Of a DNA stretch of 63,323 nucleotides, positions 39,114-47,697 are shown piece by piece (within the stretch, counting starts at the first letter, position 1; each line of letters begins with the position of its first letter). The position numbers and the translations under genes are program-made. The stretch covers positions 1 through 63,323 of the forward strand of contig CAMCMU010000028.1 of the NCBI GenBank assembly GCA_945876035.1, read 5' to 3'. Source of the DNA: Schlesneria paludicola DSM 18645 (lineage in GTDB: Bacteria > Planctomycetota > Planctomycetia > Planctomycetales > Planctomycetaceae). The notes below the pieces were generated by a model. That model did not search any database. It was not told the DNA's origin and saw only the letters and a list, made by a program, of their open reading frames with translations.

Positions 39114-40976
39114 ATGGTTAGTCTCGATCGTGTCCACCGGGGGTACGAAATCGTCGCTCATGCGTTGCTCAACGAAGCCACTCCCGAGGGGGCATGGATC
39201 GGAGAACTCTCGTCGTCACCACTCTCCACCGCCACTGCCATCGCCGCATTGCAGCTTGTCCTGTGTCAAGAACCGGAGCGAGTCTCGGAATTACAGCCGT
39301 TTGTGTTGGGCGGACTTCACTGGCTTGTGGAACACCAAAACCCCGATGGAGGCTGGGGCGATACGGTTCTCAGCAAAAGCAATATTGCCACGTCGATGCT
39401 TGCCTATTCGAGTTTTCATCTGACGCAGACGGTCGCCAGGTTTGATGACCCTGTTCGAAGGGCAAAAATTTATGTCGATCAACACGGTGGGATTGATGCC
39501 ATTCGCCGCCGATACGGCAAGGACCATTCGTTTTCTGTGCCAATTTTGACGCAGTGCGCCCTCGCGGGCTTGATCCCTTGGCACACACTCACACCCTTGC
39601 CTTTTGAACTCGGTTGCCTGCCGCATTGGTTTTATCGTTGGATCCGTCTGCCGGTTGTCAGCTACGCCCTTCCGGCACTCATCGCCATAGGGCAGGTCCG
39701 GCATCACCATGCCCCCTCACGCAATCCGCTGATCCGTTTGATCCGACGAATGGCTGTCATTCCGACTCTTGGCAAACTGGCGAGGATTCAGCCCGAGAGC
39801 GGTGGATTTCTGGAAGCCACGCCCTTGACAAGCTTCGTCACCATGAGCTTGGCCTCAATGGGCCAACCGGATCATCCGGTTGCTCGCCGCGGAATCGAGT
39901 TCTTGAAAGATTCCGTACGGTCTGATGGAAGTTGGCCAATCGACACGAATCTTGCCACGTGGGTCACCACACTCTCGGTCGGTGCATTATTAGCACGGTC
40001 GATTTCAGAACAAAAATCGCGAAGCACGACGGCATGGCTGTTATCACAACAGCACACGATCGTGCATCGATATACTAATGCCGATCCGGGTGGATGGGCT
40101 TGGACAAACCTGTCTGGGGGAGTTCCCGATGCCGATGATACACCGGGTGCCGTCTTGGCGCTGTTGAAGCTTGAACCGATCAATCCCGAGGTCAGACTGG
40201 CGGTTGAAAAAGCGATTGAATGGTTGCTCAACCTGCAAAATAGTGATGGTGGATGGCCCACGTTTTGTCGCGGCTGGGGCGCGCTGCCTTTCGATCGCAG
40301 TGCACCGGATCTCACGGCGCATACTCTGCGTGCCTTTCACCGTTGGTTGAGTGTTAACCACGTTTTCTCTGGCGTATCGTCGGCAAGTTGTCGCAATCGA
40401 AGGCTTAATGTTGGGGCAAAGATGCCTGAGGCCGAGTGGAAGCAGGTTCTGTTGGCGGATCGAGTCCAGCGTGCTGCGGTTCGCGGCTTTCGATTTCTTG
40501 CGAGGACTCAAAGGTCGGATGGGGCTTGGTTACCATTGTGGTTCGGAAATCAATTTGCCAACGATGATGAAAACCCTGTTTACGGAGTCTCTCGCGTCTT
40601 GATGGCCTATCGAGACTGGTTACGGCTGGACGATCCTGTCGCGAGGCGGGGAATTTCGTGGTTGGCATCGGTTCAGAACTGCGATGGAGGATGGGGCGGA
40701 GCGTTGTTGACTCCTTCCTCCTTGGAAGAGACGGCTCTCGCCGTCGAAGCCCTATTGCCTGTCCCAGACTATGAACAGGCGTGTCGACGGGGTCTCGAAT
40801 GGATTTTGGTTCAGGTGGAGTCGGGAAAATTTCGAGAACCGGCCCCGATTGGCCTCTATTTTGCCAAGCTGTGGTATTTTGAGCGGCTTTATCCGATAAT
40901 CTTTACCTCATCCGCGTTGGCTAGATTCCTCGATTTGTTTTCATGCCCCGCAGCGCATGACGTTGACCCCTGCTGA
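39114..40976 (+). CDS. class II terpene-cyclase-like protein (squalene-hopene cyclase family)
   Basis: A 620-residue alpha/alpha-toroid protein with at least five QW-type repeats (QNPDGGWGDT, RSDGSWPIDTN, QNSDGGWPTF, QRSDGAWLPL, QNCDGGWGG). The protonating motif of class II cyclases is present as DADD (Asp339, Asp341, Asp342) in VPDADDTPGAVLALL. This fits protonation-started cyclisation of a polyprene. The N-terminus (WIGELSSSPLSTATAIAAL) departs from typical squalene-hopene cyclases, so substrate and product may differ. It probably works at the membrane like its relatives. It starts 20 bases after the ferredoxin gene and is followed by the prenyl synthase fusion. Confidence 0.88.
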   Translation: MVSLDRVHRGYEIVAHALLNEATPEGAWIGELSSSPLSTATAIAALQLVLCQEPERVSELQPFVLGGLHWLVEHQNPDGGWGDTVLSKSNIATSMLAYSSFHLTQTVARFDDPVRRAKIYVDQHGGIDAIRRRYGKDHSFSVPILTQCALAGLIPWHTLTPLPFELGCLPHWFYRWIRLPVVSYALPALIAIGQVRHHHAPSRNPLIRLIRRMAVIPTLGKLARIQPESGGFLEATPLTSFVTMSLASMGQPDHPVARRGIEFLKDSVRSDGSWPIDTNLATWVTTLSVGALLARSISEQKSRSTTAWLLSQQHTIVHRYTNADPGGWAWTNLSGGVPDADDTPGAVLALLKLEPINPEVRLAVEKAIEWLLNLQNSDGGWPTFCRGWGALPFDRSAPDLTAHTLRAFHRWLSVNHVFSGVSSASCRNRRLNVGAKMPEAEWKQVLLADRVQRAAVRGFRFLARTQRSDGAWLPLWFGNQFANDDENPVYGVSRVLMAYRDWLRLDDPVARRGISWLASVQNCDGGWGGALLTPSSLEETALAVEALLPVPDYEQACRRGLEWILVQVESGKFREPAPIGLYFAKLWYFERLYPIIFTSSALARFLDLFSCPAAHDVDPC

Positions 40977-41049
40977 TACTAGAATAGAACCGTTCCATCA
41001 CACGCTGCCCCCTTTGACGATTTGATTTGGAATTCAGAAAGGCCTTTCG

Positions 41050-42951
41050 ATGATCTCAGCGACTCTCGCGACAAGCAGCGACGACCTGAGGGCTGAACGC
41101 GACGCTGTCGATGTTGGGACAGTCGAGTCACCCGATACCTCCCCGTCCGTCTCTGACTCTGAACGCGGCGACAAACCACGACGAGGTCGAAGTACTTCCC
41201 ACTTGAAACTCGTTCCTGACACACTTGATCTTCGAGACGCAATTCGCGAAGCCGCTGATCGCTACGCCACGCAACTCGACAAAAGTCGCCCGTTCAACAA
41301 AGCCGCTCTGGAAATGCATAGTCGCACGCTGCTAGACCAAATCAGTCAGCCAGAGTGTTATCTTGGTTTTGCGATGGTGCTGATCGGCAACGCATTTTGG
41401 AAGCAACAGTTTTTGGCAATTCCGTTTGAACGCCGACTCCTGCTCCTGCCTCATTGCCTGAAGCACGCCGACGGTTGTCCGGCAGAGTACGATGAGTTTG
41501 GTCTGGATTGCGAGAAATGTGGTGCCTGCTCCATCGCCGACTACAAGGTTCGAGCGGAGCAACTGGGATATAAAGTCCTTGTGGCCGAAGGTTCTCCGGT
41601 CGTTCTTAAGATCATCGTTTCCGGTCACGTTGATGGAATCTTGGGAGTTGCTTGCCTCAACGTCCTTGAAAAAGCAATCGACAAGGTGTTACTCGCAGGG
41701 GTACCGTCATATGCCGTGCCGCTCCACTCTGGTGACTGCAAAAATACGAAACTGGACGAATCGTGGGTTTGGCATTGCTTGGACAAATACGTTCCGCTGG
41801 TGGAGCCCAAGACCTCTGGCTATGTCCCTCTGATGCGTGCGTCCAATGAAATGTTCGAAGCCCAATTAGACGAAATCTTGCCGCTGACGCGTCAGCGCGG
41901 TTCTGCGGGCGATTCCCTACTCGCGGAAACAGAATCGATTGCAAGAAATTGGATGCTTAAGGGAGGCAAGCGACTGCGGCCGTTCATTACTCTGGCCGCG
42001 AATGATGCGGTCACTGGTGCCTCGGGTTTGCAATCGACATCGGCGGGGAGCCTTCCGCAGTTTTCCCTAGAGGTTCGCCGCACCGCGATGGCCATGGAAG
42101 CGTTTCACAAAGCCTCTTTGGTGCATGATGACATTCAAGATAATGACCCCTATCGATATGGAAAAGAGACTCTGCATCGGCAATACGGAATTGGTGCCGC
42201 GATCAACGTTGGCGACTATCTGATCGGCATGGGATATCGATTAATCAGCCAAGGTCGCCGCGAGTTGGGAGCCGAGGCGGCGAGCGATATTCTGGACCGT
42301 CTCGCCAATGCACATTTGAAACTTTGTGAAGGACAGGGAGCCGAATTGCGTTGGACCGGTGCGGATGCCGTGAAGCTCACCTCGCTCGACGCAATCAAGC
42401 TTTATGCGTTGAAGACCTCCCCGGCATTTGAGGCAGCCTTGTATGCGGGTTTGCGAATGGCCGGACCGATGGACGCCTACGAGGCGATGGTTCCGACGTT
42501 CTGCCGTCACATTGGCGTTGGCTTTCAAATTTTGAATGATCTGTTGGATTGGGAGGAAATTGCCCCCAATAAATTGGTCGCTGGGCGTGACGCCGAATTG
42601 GCCAAACCGACACTCTTGCTGGCTCTGGCTTTGGATACGGCCAAGGGAGCCGTTCGCGAGGAACTGGTGGGCCTGATCAATGACCCGTTGACGGCACTGG
42701 ATAGGACCGAACGATTGAAGAGTCTGTACCACAAATTGGGAGTGTTTGAGCGAGCCGGGACGCTCGTCGACAAGTGTCGTAGTCGTGCCGAGGCGGTTGC
42801 TGACGAAGTTCAGCCTGAGGCATTGCGGCAGTTGCTCTATTTCTTGATCGATACGGTTCTCGACCACTCTCCGGCCGCTCCGACGCCATCATCGCAAACA
42901 CCCTTTCCGGGGTTGCTTCCCATCCTTGGCAACACTGTCGGGGCGATGTGA
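41050..42951 (+). CDS. DUF116-polyprenyl diphosphate synthase fusion
   Basis: A 633-residue two-part protein. After a charged N-terminal stretch, a DUF116 domain (about residues 75-255) carries a cysteine cluster: Cys136 and Cys143 in HCLKHADGC, then Cys154, 157 and 160 in DCEKCGAC, suited to metal or iron-sulphur binding. From about residue 275 on it is a trans-type isoprenyl diphosphate synthase with GGKRLRPFI, the first Asp-rich motif DDIQD (360-364) and a second motif reading NDLLD (496-500), where the first Asp is Asn. It should elongate allylic diphosphates with IPP. AAAGG precedes the ATG. The fusion links DUF116 chemistry with prenyl-chain synthesis. Confidence 0.9.
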   Translation: MISATLATSSDDLRAERDAVDVGTVESPDTSPSVSDSERGDKPRRGRSTSHLKLVPDTLDLRDAIREAADRYATQLDKSRPFNKAALEMHSRTLLDQISQPECYLGFAMVLIGNAFWKQQFLAIPFERRLLLLPHCLKHADGCPAEYDEFGLDCEKCGACSIADYKVRAEQLGYKVLVAEGSPVVLKIIVSGHVDGILGVACLNVLEKAIDKVLLAGVPSYAVPLHSGDCKNTKLDESWVWHCLDKYVPLVEPKTSGYVPLMRASNEMFEAQLDEILPLTRQRGSAGDSLLAETESIARNWMLKGGKRLRPFITLAANDAVTGASGLQSTSAGSLPQFSLEVRRTAMAMEAFHKASLVHDDIQDNDPYRYGKETLHRQYGIGAAINVGDYLIGMGYRLISQGRRELGAEAASDILDRLANAHLKLCEGQGAELRWTGADAVKLTSLDAIKLYALKTSPAFEAALYAGLRMAGPMDAYEAMVPTFCRHIGVGFQILNDLLDWEEIAPNKLVAGRDAELAKPTLLLALALDTAKGAVREELVGLINDPLTALDRTERLKSLYHKLGVFERAGTLVDKCRSRAEAVADEVQPEALRQLLYFLIDTVLDHSPAAPTPSSQTPFPGLLPILGNTVGAM

Positions 42952-42958
42952 GACGGTA

Positions 42959-43930
42959 ATGGCGCACCCCTATTTGTTCCGGCTGGATCAGCGAATTTCG
43001 CGAGGATTGGCCCACTGGACCGCAGAGCATCGCGAACGAAATCGATTGTTTTTAATCACGCAACAAAACCCGGATGGTGGATTTGGGGGGCGAGGCCTTC
43101 CGTCGGATGATGTCCACTCTGCATCTGAGGGCCGTGATTCGGATCTGTATTACACGGCATTTGCAGTTCGAGCCTTAACTGCTCTGCGAGCCTTCTCCAC
43201 TGAGGATGCACGGCGAGTCGCTCAATTTTTGGACATGTCACGACATCATCAGGCCAGCGTGATTGATGTCGTCAGTTGGCTCTATGCGGCACTCATGGTT
43301 CAGGCCTCGGCGGGAATCGATCTTTTGGCCGCAGCCGACTCCAATTGGCCGAGCCGTCTGGCGACGATCCTCGAGGCTTTCCGCACGGTTGATGGAGGCT
43401 ATGCCAAAACGCACGAAGGAGCACTGGGGAGCACGTACCATTCATTTTTGGTGACGCTCTGTTACGAGCTGATCGGTCAACCGCTGCCCCACCCTGATCG
43501 GCTGGTCCGTTTCATGCACGACCGACAACGCGACGATGGTGGATTTGTGGAAATCGCTCCGATGAAACGCAGTGGGACGAACCCCACGGCCGCGGCCGTC
43601 GCGGTCCTGACCCTGCATTCGTCGATTGGTAAGAATCTGCGCGAAGATGTGCTCGCCTATCTCCGTGATGTCCGCGGTGACGAAGGTGGCTTTCAGGCAA
43701 ATACACGTATTCCGTTCGCCGATACACTCTCGACATTTACCGGATTCCTCACGGGCCTCGATCTCGACACTCGAGACCTGATCGACTCTGTGAAAGTTGA
43801 ACAGTTCGTGCTTTCGCTGGAGCAACCGGCAGGTGGTTTTCGAGCCGCATCATGGGACCAAGCCGCTGACGTGGAATACACATTTTATGCGTTGGGGACT
43901 TTGGGGCTGCTTTGGAGTGATCGTCACTGA
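42959..43930 (+). CDS. alpha/alpha prenyltransferase-like protein
   Basis: A 323-residue toroid of the prenyltransferase-beta/squalene-oxidase repeat class. Repeats with Gly-Gly-Phe or Gly-Gly-Tyr cores are visible (QQNPDGGFGGRG, TVDGGYAKTHEGALGS, QRDDGGFVE, GDEGGFQAN, QPAGGFRAAS), with a late DVEYTFYALG. It resembles geranylgeranyltransferase beta subunits in shape, with the DxEYT-type His/Asp/Cys zinc site only partly recognisable, so catalysis is uncertain. It begins 7 bases after the DUF116 fusion gene stops, strong evidence for translational linkage. It is the last gene of the array. Confidence 0.82.
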   Translation: MAHPYLFRLDQRISRGLAHWTAEHRERNRLFLITQQNPDGGFGGRGLPSDDVHSASEGRDSDLYYTAFAVRALTALRAFSTEDARRVAQFLDMSRHHQASVIDVVSWLYAALMVQASAGIDLLAAADSNWPSRLATILEAFRTVDGGYAKTHEGALGSTYHSFLVTLCYELIGQPLPHPDRLVRFMHDRQRDDGGFVEIAPMKRSGTNPTAAAVAVLTLHSSIGKNLREDVLAYLRDVRGDEGGFQANTRIPFADTLSTFTGFLTGLDLDTRDLIDSVKVEQFVLSLEQPAGGFRAASWDQAADVEYTFYALGTLGLLWSDRH

Positions 43931-44207
43931 TTGGCCTTCTGTCTCTTAGGTCCGCAAAAGGCGTCTAATCGCCGATTTGTCTCGGCTGCTTTCGCTTTCT
44001 TCAAGGCGACCTTTGCCCGATCCGATGATCGGACTCGAGCCAAGGTTTTTAACTTTGAGGAATAGGCCAAACCACGGATTGGAGGCATCGCGTCGGCCGC
44101 TTGAGATGCCCCCCTCCGACGTATCTCCGAAACCGCCGAAAGCGTTGGTTTTTATGAAACCGTCGCATGGCCCCTGTGGCTGAGTCAATCCGTGCTGCTG
44201 CACAGAC

Positions 44208-44990
44208 TCATTTGCCTGTCAGAGTCGCGGCGGGGACCTTCATCGGCTTGAGGTCATTGGTCCCGCTCTTGACGGTGACTTTATACTTTTTGTCGAGGTA
44301 GCCTGCTTTTTCCTGCCAGACGACAAATTCATGATCCCCAACCGGTAAGTCCTTAATTTCAAACGTGCCGTCTTGGCTTGTCACTGCTGCGTAGGAATGG
44401 TCGAGGATGACCCACCACGCCTGCATCCACGGATGAATATCGCAGCCGATTTTTGCCGGCAACCGCTCACCGATATTCACTGAGGGGACCGAGACTCCGA
44501 TTCGATCGTTGGGTGAGACGATGAAGTTCTCTTGCTTATTCTTCAAGGGATAGGTGTGCGTGTTGTGGGCAATTCCATCGCCGGAGAGAACACGCACCTT
44601 TTGGTCGGTTCGGACTAACAACACGTGGGGCAGAAATCGGCAGCCCTTTTGATCGAACACAACCTCTGGGTGCGTACTTTTGGTAAGATCCGGGTGAACT
44701 TTGCTGGGCTTCTTTTGCAAATAGACCACTACGTTCGCAATCCCCTTTGTTTTCGGATCGACCACCAGCGACTCGTCGGGAACATCTTCCGCGGCACAGA
44801 CGGAGGGATCCTTTGCCGCGGCATCCCCTTTGGTGACGAGCAGCGTCAATGCCTTGGTGTCTCCGTCCGCGATCACTTGACCTTTGATGGAACCCCAGTC
44901 AGCCGCTGCGACAACGACAGACATCACGGAGAGACCACACAACACAGAAGTCACCGCCAACGCCGTCCGCCACAAACAACACGTTTTCAT
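44208..44990 (-). CDS. exported cupredoxin-like protein with carboxypeptidase-regulatory domain
   Basis: A 260-residue secreted protein. The signal peptide ends near VVVAAADW (residue 32). A central cupredoxin-like domain has possible copper ligands in AHNTHTYP and GCDIHPWMQAW (His, Cys, His, Met), and a C-terminal beta-sandwich (DGTFEIKDLPVGDHEFVVWQEKAGYLDKKY) resembles a carboxypeptidase-regulatory domain. Relatives are labelled 'methylamine utilization protein', but their role is not proven. The start at 44990 has GAAGG about eleven bases upstream; the upstream part of the frame is not protein-like. It converges with the terpenoid array. Confidence 0.82.
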   Translation of the reverse strand: MKTCCLWRTALAVTSVLCGLSVMSVVVAAADWGSIKGQVIADGDTKALTLLVTKGDAAAKDPSVCAAEDVPDESLVVDPKTKGIANVVVYLQKKPSKVHPDLTKSTHPEVVFDQKGCRFLPHVLLVRTDQKVRVLSGDGIAHNTHTYPLKNKQENFIVSPNDRIGVSVPSVNIGERLPAKIGCDIHPWMQAWWVILDHSYAAVTSQDGTFEIKDLPVGDHEFVVWQEKAGYLDKKYKVTVKSGTNDLKPMKVPAATLTGK

Positions 44991-45399
44991 GGAATTCGCA
45001 CCTTCACAAAAGTTATCCACCGAGGTCTTCCGATCGGATTTGCAGGAATGTCCGATTCCTGTGACATAGTTCGTTGCATTATGGTCATTGTTTGGCATTC
45101 GACAAGACCACCGGGAAGGTAGCATGGTTGGATCTCGGCTGTTATCCTCCAGCACTCCGGCTGAAAAAACGGAGCGCATCGGGTGTGTTCTTCCAAAAAA
45201 CAGGACTCGTCCGCAAGTTGTGGCGGCGGCTCTTACCGCCAAACAACCAACGCGGATAAACGACGACGCGAGCCTGCCCTGTTCTGGCGCAAGGGGGAAC
45301 ATCGAAACCGCACTCGAATGAAGATCTTCCGCCAGAAATTCATTCGCCTAGTTTTGGCCGGACGAGGTAATTGTCTCCTGAATAGAACCTTTAGAACCT
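44991..45399. other. intergenic stretch between divergent genes
   Basis: About 410 bases between the cupredoxin-like gene and the ABM-domain gene. Several long frames cross it on both strands, but none resembles a known family. No RNA or clear promoter recognised. Confidence 0.4.
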
Positions 45400-45702
45400 G
45401 TGGGGCCAGTGATTGTGATTTATGTGAATGTTTTTCTGACAGTCACGAACGCGGATGACGTTGCCGAAATCAAAACGCTGTTGTCCGAACAACAGCGACT
45501 GTCGAGGCGTGAACCGGGGTGTGAGCGTTTTGAGGTATATCATTCCAAAAGTGATCCACGGTTATTCATTCTCAACGAGCATTGGTCTGATCAGGCGGCG
45601 ATCAATGAGCATCGAAAAGCAACAGCCTACACGACAATCTATCAGCCGAAAGTGTTGCCTCGGGTGGATCGCGTATCACATCTTGCAGAGATTATTGAAT
45701 AG
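45400..45702 (+). CDS. ABM-domain (YgiN-like) monooxygenase
   Basis: A protein of about 100 residues with the antibiotic-biosynthesis-monooxygenase (dimeric alpha-beta barrel) fold: IYVNVFLTVTNADDVAEIKTLL, then SRREPGCERFEVYHSKSDPRLFILNEHWSDQAAINEHRKA. Relatives include YgiN quinol monooxygenase and heme-degrading enzymes; the substrate here is unknown. The start is uncertain: GTG codons at 45400, 45409, 45415 and 45424 are all in frame, and none has a strong ribosome binding site. ilvD follows 200 bases downstream. Confidence 0.8.
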   Translation: MGPVIVIYVNVFLTVTNADDVAEIKTLLSEQQRLSRREPGCERFEVYHSKSDPRLFILNEHWSDQAAINEHRKATAYTTIYQPKVLPRVDRVSHLAEIIE

Positions 45703-45904
45703 CAGCACTCGGCCGATACAGGATTGGCGACTTGGCATCAGCTCCTTGTTAGCCAGAGTGACGATCACCGACACCCCGTTTTCCGTAAAATGCAGAGCCC
45801 GCAGCAGATGTTGACATTGTTTTTTCTGGATTGACCCCGCCGGAAAATACCCAAGCCTCCGACGGAATCTGGGAACCGAATTGATTAGAAAGTGAATCCT
45901 CGAG

Positions 45905-47578
45905 ATGCTCAATAAATACAGTTCCCGAATCACGCAACCGCGCTCGCAAGGCGCGTCGCAGGCCATGCTCTATGGAACCGGGCTGACACGCGCGGATATG
46001 GACAAGCCTCAAATCGGCATAGCCAGCGTTTGGTACGAAGGGAATACCTGCAACATGCACCTCAATAAACTGGCGGAGAAGGTGAAGGAAGGTGTGACAG
46101 CGGCGGGTCTGGTGGGAATGCGATTCAATACGATCGGCGTGAGCGACGGGATTTCGATGGGAACGGATGGGATGTCGTTTTCATTGCAGTCACGGGATCT
46201 TATCGCCGACAGCATCGAGACCGTGATGTCGGCTCAGTGGTACGACGCCAATATTTCACTTCCCGGCTGCGACAAAAACATGCCGGGCTGCCTGATGGCC
46301 ATGGGGCGTCTTAACCGTCCCTCGTTGATGATCTACGGAGGTACGATCCGCGCGGGTTGTACTCCACGGCACCCGAAGCTGGATATTGTCTCCGCATTTC
46401 AAGCGTATGGGGAATACGTTTCGGGCCACATCAGTGACGAGGAGCGTGAAGAAATTATCGGCTGCAGTATCCCAGGAGCCGGAGCCTGCGGCGGAATGTA
46501 CACGGCCAATACGATGGCATCGGCGATCGAGGCCTTGGGCATGTCGTTACCGTACAGTTCGTCAATCCCGGCCGTCGATCCGCTGAAAGAAGGCGAATGT
46601 TTGGCGGCTGGTCAAGCGATTCGCATTCTGTTGGAGAAGGACATCAAACCACGTGACATCATGACTCGTGCCGCATTTGAAAATGCGATGGTTGTGATCA
46701 TGGCGACGGGAGGTTCGACGAATGCCGTACTGCATCTGATCGCGATGGCCCGGGCTGTGGATGTGCCGCTGACGATCGACGATTTTCAAACCGTCAGTGA
46801 CCGCGTGCCGTACATCGCGGATCTCAAACCGAGTGGCAAGTATGTGATGGAAGATTTGCACCACGTGGGCGGGACGCCGGCGGTGATGAAGTATCTGCTG
46901 GAAAAAGGCTATCTGAACGGGGATTGCCTGACCGTCACAGGTAAGACCATCGGGGAGAACCTTGAAAAATTGAACGGCCTTGCGGACGGGCAACGAATCA
47001 TTCACCCCATCGAAACACCGATTAAGGAATCCGGCCATCTGCGGATCATGCGTGGCAACTTCTGTCCTGATGGAGCGGTGGCAAAAATCACAGGCAAGGA
47101 GGGCCTCGTGTTTACGGGACCGGCGCGAGTTTACGATTCTGAGGAGGCGATGCTCCTCGGGTTCGAACAACATCAGATTCAGAAGGGCGATGTGATTATC
47201 ATCCGTTTCGAGGGCCCAAAGGGTGGTCCCGGGATGCCGGAAATGTTGACTCCAACATCGGTGATCATGGGAGCGGGGCTTGGTGAGTACGTGGCGCTCA
47301 TCACCGACGGCCGATTTTCAGGCGGTTCCCACGGTTTCATCGTGGGCCATATCACGCCGGAGGCTCAAGACGGTGGCCCGATCGCACTCGTTGAAAATGG
47401 CGATAGGATCACGATTGATGCCAATCTCAACCGCATAGATGTCGCGTTGTCATCGGAGGAACTCGCTCGGCGTCGCTCGGGCTGGATCGCGCCAGCCTAC
47501 AAGGCCACACGCGGCACACTTTACAAGTACATTAAAAATGTGAAAACTGCGACTGAAGGTTGCGTCACGGACGAATGA
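45905..47578 (+). CDS. ilvD: dihydroxy-acid dehydratase
   Basis: A 557-residue iron-sulphur enzyme of valine, isoleucine, leucine and pantothenate synthesis, dehydrating 2,3-dihydroxy-acids to 2-keto acids. Family landmarks are [16 protein letters not shown] near residue 37, the cluster cysteine in [58 protein letters not shown] and [16 protein letters not shown]. Length is normal. The upstream ribosome binding site is weak. No ilvB, ilvN or ilvC lies in the window. Confidence 0.97.
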   Translation: MLNKYSSRITQPRSQGASQAMLYGTGLTRADMDKPQIGIASVWYEGNTCNMHLNKLAEKVKEGVTAAGLVGMRFNTIGVSDGISMGTDGMSFSLQSRDLIADSIETVMSAQWYDANISLPGCDKNMPGCLMAMGRLNRPSLMIYGGTIRAGCTPRHPKLDIVSAFQAYGEYVSGHISDEEREEIIGCSIPGAGACGGMYTANTMASAIEALGMSLPYSSSIPAVDPLKEGECLAAGQAIRILLEKDIKPRDIMTRAAFENAMVVIMATGGSTNAVLHLIAMARAVDVPLTIDDFQTVSDRVPYIADLKPSGKYVMEDLHHVGGTPAVMKYLLEKGYLNGDCLTVTGKTIGENLEKLNGLADGQRIIHPIETPIKESGHLRIMRGNFCPDGAVAKITGKEGLVFTGPARVYDSEEAMLLGFEQHQIQKGDVIIIRFEGPKGGPGMPEMLTPTSVIMGAGLGEYVALITDGRFSGGSHGFIVGHITPEAQDGGPIALVENGDRITIDANLNRIDVALSSEELARRRSGWIAPAYKATRGTLYKYIKNVKTATEGCVTDE

Positions 47579-47697
47579 TCAGCATCGAATACTTTGGAAA
47601 TCTGTTCCGCAAATCGAATGCCTCGCGGCACAGAACGGTTCATTCGTAAACTGCGGATTTTGCAAGCTGCGTCACTCGCTGATGAGCAGACAGTCAC

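Noticed and set aside
42241-42867. Minus-strand frame of 208 codons
   Set aside because: Antisense shadow of the prenyl synthase part of the DUF116 fusion.
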